From contig NZ_CP097267.1 in assembly GCF_028473605.1 (NCBI RefSeq), positions 5,076,501 to 5,140,500 of the forward strand: a stretch of 64,000 bases of DNA. Reading direction: 5' to 3'. The notes beneath the pieces are model-generated. The model did no database searches and was not told where the DNA came from. It was given only the letters and a program-made list of their open reading frames with translations. The stretch comes from Acidovorax sp. NCPPB 3576. GTDB taxonomy: Bacteria > Pseudomonadota > Gammaproteobacteria > Burkholderiales > Burkholderiaceae_C. Both the position numbers and the translations under genes were made by a program. Within the stretch, counting starts at the first letter, position 1. Every line of letters starts with the position of its first letter. Below, one piece after another: positions 60,857 through 64,000 of this stretch.

Positions 60857-61825
60857 ATGCAGCCCCTCAATTTCCGCTCGCTCGACCTGAACCTGCTGCG
60901 CGTGTTCGATGAGGTGATGACCGAACGCAATCTCACCCGCGCCGCCTACAAGCTGTCGCTCACCCAGCCCGCCGTGAGCAACGCGCTGCGGCGCCTGCGC
61001 GAAGTGCTGGGCGACGATCTGGTGGTGCGCAGCGGGCAGGGCGTGCAACCCACGCCGCGGGCCCTCACGCTGTGGCCGCCGGTGCGGCAGGCCTTGGCGC
61101 AATTGCAACAGTCGCTGGCGCCGGGCGATTTCGACCCGGCCACCGCCAGCTCCACGTTCGTGCTGGCCATGGCCGACGCCACGGGCGCCACGCTGATCCC
61201 GCCGCTGGTGGAGATCATCGAGCGCGAAGCGCCCGGGGTGTCGGTGCGCGTGGTGCCGCTCACCACGCGCGACCCGCGCAGCATGCTGGACGACGAATCC
61301 GCCGACATGGCCGTGGGCTACTTCCCCGCGGTGATGGCCGACCTGACCGCCCGCGCCCAGACCGACAGCGTGGTGGCCTTCGAAAGCGTGCGCCTGTACG
61401 ACGGCGAGTACGTGTGCGTGATGCGCCACGGCCACCCGCTCGCCCAGGTGCCGATGACGCTCGATCTGTACTGCAACGCGCGCCACCTGCTGGTGAGCTT
61501 TTCCGGCAAGCCCTACGGCTTCATCGACGAGGCGCTCACCGCGCTGGGCCGCGAGCGGCGCATCGTGCTCACGGTGAACCAGTTCTTCACCGCCGGCCGC
61601 GTGGTGACCACCACCGACCTGCTCACCGTGCTGCCGCGCCATTTCGTGGGGGTGGCCAGCATCGCCGGCGAACTGGTGTGGCGCCCGCTGCCCATGCCGC
61701 TGCCCACGGTGCACGTCGATGCGCTGTGGCACCGCCGCCGCCTGCACGACGCGGCCCACCGCTGGCTGCGGGGCGCGATGGTGCGCTCGGCCCTGCCCAC
61801 GGCCCGGCGCCCGCCCGTGGCCTGA
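60857..61825 (+). CDS. LysR family transcriptional regulator
   Basis: The 322-residue protein resembles the NodD/NahR-like LysR group: FRSLDLNLLRVFDEVMTERN, then LSLTQPAVSNALRRLREVLG, and effector-domain segments AMADATGATLIPPLVEII and VTTTDLLTVLPRHF. An aromatic ligand is possible but unproven. It is divergent from the small membrane-protein gene and is followed after 33 bases by a metallophosphoesterase. Confidence 0.88.
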   Translation: MQPLNFRSLDLNLLRVFDEVMTERNLTRAAYKLSLTQPAVSNALRRLREVLGDDLVVRSGQGVQPTPRALTLWPPVRQALAQLQQSLAPGDFDPATASSTFVLAMADATGATLIPPLVEIIEREAPGVSVRVVPLTTRDPRSMLDDESADMAVGYFPAVMADLTARAQTDSVVAFESVRLYDGEYVCVMRHGHPLAQVPMTLDLYCNARHLLVSFSGKPYGFIDEALTALGRERRIVLTVNQFFTAGRVVTTTDLLTVLPRHFVGVASIAGELVWRPLPMPLPTVHVDALWHRRRLHDAAHRWLRGAMVRSALPTARRPPVA

Positions 61826-61858
61826 CGGCGGCCCGCGCCAGCCTCCACAATCGGCGGC

Positions 61859-62704
61859 ATGAAGATTCAACTGCTGTCCGACCTGCACCTGGAAGCCCAC
61901 CCCGCCTTCGCCCCCAGCCCCGCCCCGGGCGCCGACGTGCTCGTGCTGGCCGGGGACATCGGCTCCTACCAATCCGGCTCGCAGCTGGCCGATGACGACT
62001 TCGGGCTGGCGCGCTTTTCCCCGCTGCCGCAGTTCGCCGGCTGGCCGACGCCGGTGCTGTTCGTGCCCGGCAACCATGAATACGACATGCAGGACTTCGA
62101 CGCCGCCCAGCAGCGCCTGCGCCAGGTGTGCGACCGCCTGGGCCTGATCTGGCTGGAGCGCGAAAGCGTGGTGCTGGAGGGCGTGCGCTTCGTCGGCACC
62201 ACGCTCTGGAGCGACTTCGATGCGCTCGCCGAGGACGAGGGCAGCACCGACCTCGCACGCCGCCTGCGCCAGCGCGAGAAGGCCTTTCGCGCCGCCAACT
62301 TCTACCTGCGCAAGACCGGCGGCACCCGCAGCGGCGAGCCCTTCCTGGCCGAGCCGATGCGGGAGCAGTCCCTGGCCTGCCAGGCCTGGCTGCGCGATGC
62401 GCTCGCGCGCCCGTTCGACGGCCCCACCGTGGCCGTGACGCACTTCGCCCCGAGCCTGAAAAGCGCCGACCCGCGCTACGGGTTGATTCCCGGCACCGCG
62501 GGGTTCTGCAATGCGCTGGACGACCTGCTGCCCCATGCCCGACTGTGGATGCACGGCCACCTGCATTCGCCGAGCGACTACACGGTGCAGGGCGCGCGGG
62601 CCGATGGCACGCCCTGGCGCTGCCGCGTGGTGGCCAACCCGCTGGGCTATGCCCGCAAGGGCGAGCAGGACACCTTCTCGCCGCATTTCACCGCCACCGT
62701 ATGA
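61859..62704 (+). CDS. calcineurin-like metallophosphoesterase
   Basis: The 281-residue protein has all metal-binding blocks of the family in order: LLSDLHLE, LAGDIGS, PGNHEYDM, VTHFAPS and MHGHLHSPSDY. It has no signal peptide and is probably cytoplasmic. The substrate is not predictable from sequence. Confidence 0.88.
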   Translation: MKIQLLSDLHLEAHPAFAPSPAPGADVLVLAGDIGSYQSGSQLADDDFGLARFSPLPQFAGWPTPVLFVPGNHEYDMQDFDAAQQRLRQVCDRLGLIWLERESVVLEGVRFVGTTLWSDFDALAEDEGSTDLARRLRQREKAFRAANFYLRKTGGTRSGEPFLAEPMREQSLACQAWLRDALARPFDGPTVAVTHFAPSLKSADPRYGLIPGTAGFCNALDDLLPHARLWMHGHLHSPSDYTVQGARADGTPWRCRVVANPLGYARKGEQDTFSPHFTATV

Positions 62705-62829
62705 TCGTGCGCAGGTGCCGGCCTCCACGCCGGCGCTCTCGCCGCGCAGGGCATACAAAGATGACGCAGGTCAAGACAACAGGCGCACGCGCAGATTAGT
62801 CTGGTCCCTCCTCTTTCGGAGACGTCTTC

Positions 62830-63252
62830 ATGAAAATCCTCCTCGCTGTCGACGGCAGCCCGTACACCAAGAAAATGCTCGCCTACCTCGCCACCCACGA
62901 GGAACTGCTGGCCGGCACGCACGACTACACCGTGGTCACCGTGCAGCCTTCCCTGCCGCCCCGCGCGCGGGCCGCACTGGGCAAGGAAACGGTCGAAAAG
63001 TACCACGCCGAAGAGGCCGAGAAAATCATCGGCCCGGTGGTCAAGTTCCTCGCGCGCCACGGCGTGGCTGCGCAGCGCATCGTGAAGACCGGCCCCATCG
63101 GCGAAACCCTCGGCAAGGTGGCGGACACCGGCAAGTTCGATCTGCTCGTGATGGGCTCGCACGGCCACGGGGCGCTCGGCAAGCTGGTGATGGGCTCGGT
63201 CAGTACCCAGGTGCTGGCGAACAGCCAGGTGCCCGTGCTGCTGGTGCGCTGA
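62830..63252 (+). CDS. universal stress protein (UspA family)
   Basis: This 140-residue single-domain Usp has the N-terminal MKILLAVDGSPYTKKML and the ATP-binding motif MGSHGHGALGKLVMGS, so it is of the ATP-binding type. CGGAGA precedes the ATG. Its 3' end overlaps the convergent TetR gene by about 50 bases. Confidence 0.9.
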   Translation: MKILLAVDGSPYTKKMLAYLATHEELLAGTHDYTVVTVQPSLPPRARAALGKETVEKYHAEEAEKIIGPVVKFLARHGVAAQRIVKTGPIGETLGKVADTGKFDLLVMGSHGHGALGKLVMGSVSTQVLANSQVPVLLVR

Positions 63253-63868
63253 TCGCTTGCGCGGCCAAGCCGCCGAAGCAGGTTTCCACCGCCCAGTCGA
63301 GGATGCGCGCATCGCTGTACTGGCCGGTGGCCCGCAGCATGGCGGGCAGCGGGTCGGCCGAACGGGCCAGCAGCGCCCACAGCACCACGTCCGGCGGCCA
63401 TTGGGCGTTCAGCTGGCCGGCCTCCTGGGCTTCCACGATCCAGGTGGTGATCAGCGCGCTGGCGGTCTGCAGCGACGCCTGATAGCGCGCGCAGTCGCGC
63501 AGCGGCCCGGCCAGGCCGGAGTTGCGGCTCAGCAGCAGGGGCATCTCGTCGCTCAGTTGCAGCGACAGCATCCAGCGCAGCAGCGCCTGCAGCCGTTCGA
63601 TGGCGGATTGGCCGGGCGGCACGTTCTGCAAAAACCCTTGCAGCCGGTCCACGGCATACACCATGGCGGCAGCGCACAGGTCGTCCTTGCCGGCGAAGTG
63701 CTTGTACAGGCTGGCCTTGGCCACGCCGACTTCAGCGGCCACGTCGTCCAGCGTCATGGCCTCGAAGCCTTTTTCACCGAGCAGGCGGCCCGCAGCCGCC
63801 ACGATGGCCTCTTCCCGTGCCTGGTGCATTTGCGCCTTGAAGGAGGGGCGGGGCGGGGGCGTATTCAT
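63200..63868 (-). CDS. TetR family transcriptional regulator
   Basis: This 222-residue protein has an N-terminal TetR helix-turn-helix (REEAIVAAAGRLLGEKGFEA, then DDVAAEVGVAKASLYKHFAGKDDL) and an all-helical ligand domain with LQLSDEMPLLLSRNSGL. ATG 63868 and ATG 63877 are both possible. The last 17 or so residues are Ala/Pro-rich and read across the end of the convergent Usp gene. The target is unknown; the next gene on its 5' side lies outside the window except for its tail. Confidence 0.88.
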   Translation of the reverse strand: MNTPPPRPSFKAQMHQAREEAIVAAAGRLLGEKGFEAMTLDDVAAEVGVAKASLYKHFAGKDDLCAAAMVYAVDRLQGFLQNVPPGQSAIERLQALLRWMLSLQLSDEMPLLLSRNSGLAGPLRDCARYQASLQTASALITTWIVEAQEAGQLNAQWPPDVVLWALLARSADPLPAMLRATGQYSDARILDWAVETCFGGLAAQAISAPAARAPGCSPAPGY

Positions 63869-63926
63869 TCGGCGCATCTTAGCGACCGGCCGTGGCGGCC
63901 GATACCGGGTCGGGCCCGGGGGATAT

Positions 63927-64000
63927 CTACACCGCCAGCATGCGGGCCGCGGTGCGGGTCAGCGCCTCGGACAGCGCATCCAGCACTTCGGATTCGAGGT
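63927..64000 (-). CDS. 3' end of an unidentified gene (partial)
   Basis: On the minus strand the window edge enters a frame reading LESEVLDALSEALTRTAARM and ending LAV before TAG at 63929-63927. Only 23 residues are visible, so no family can be assigned. It lies 58 bases upstream of the TetR start on the same strand. Confidence 0.5.
   Translation of the reverse strand, partial: LESEVLDALSEALTRTAARMLAV

Overview
The window is high-GC DNA from a betaproteobacterium of the Comamonadaceae, most likely a plant-associated Acidovorax/Paracidovorax. This rests on gene content: a Bug-type solute receptor, a gentisate pathway, a separately encoded MetH N-terminal domain, Comamonadaceae-style GC-rich palindromic repeats, and two genes with hrp-regulon PIP boxes that look like type III effectors. 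No rRNA, tRNA or CRISPR array was found.

Layout. 0-2.5 kb: two tandem class A beta-lactamase-like serine hydrolases (the first cut by the window edge) and an exported protein of unknown function. 2.5-4.5 kb: RecQ, with a repeat element inside its reading frame. 4.8-9.7 kb: an organic-acid cluster (Bug receptor, CoA-transferase, cupin, acyl-CoA dehydrogenase, LysR). 9.7-11.8 kb: alpha-carbonic anhydrase and the homocysteine-methyltransferase domain of MetH. 11.9-17.6 kb: a histidine kinase and sigma-54 response regulator, then a sigma-54-type promoter driving two proteins built from the same repeated domain and an MFS transporter. 17.8-19.2 kb: a chemoreceptor.

19.3-23.5 kb and 33.3-38.3 kb together encode salicylate breakdown. 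NagAa-G-H-Ab hydroxylates salicylate to gentisate under a NagR-like regulator. Gentisate dioxygenase, fumarylpyruvate hydrolase, maleylpyruvate isomerase and an aromatic-acid transporter, with a divergent LysR regulator, carry gentisate to pyruvate and fumarate. Between the two halves sits a lower-GC island (23.8-32.9 kb). It holds a four-gene, translationally coupled defence-type operon (C5 methylase, DUF262 protein, Z1-domain ATPase, PD-(D/E)XK nuclease) followed by a complete IS1182-family element with 4-bp target duplications.

38.4-46.1 kb: an AidB-like acyl-CoA dehydrogenase, then two convergent candidate type III effector genes. One encodes a 1288-residue helical-repeat protein, the other a 602-residue protein with a NEL-type E3 ubiquitin-ligase domain and no leucine-rich repeats. 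Each has a PIP box and a -10-like hexamer exactly 31 nt downstream.

46.2-64 kb is mostly core: threonine ammonia-lyase, OpgD, a 51-residue membrane protein, QueC, GTP-dependent PEP carboxykinase, an MdtABC-like efflux operon, a small membrane protein, a LysR regulator, a metallophosphoesterase, a universal stress protein, a TetR regulator and the end of an unidentified gene.
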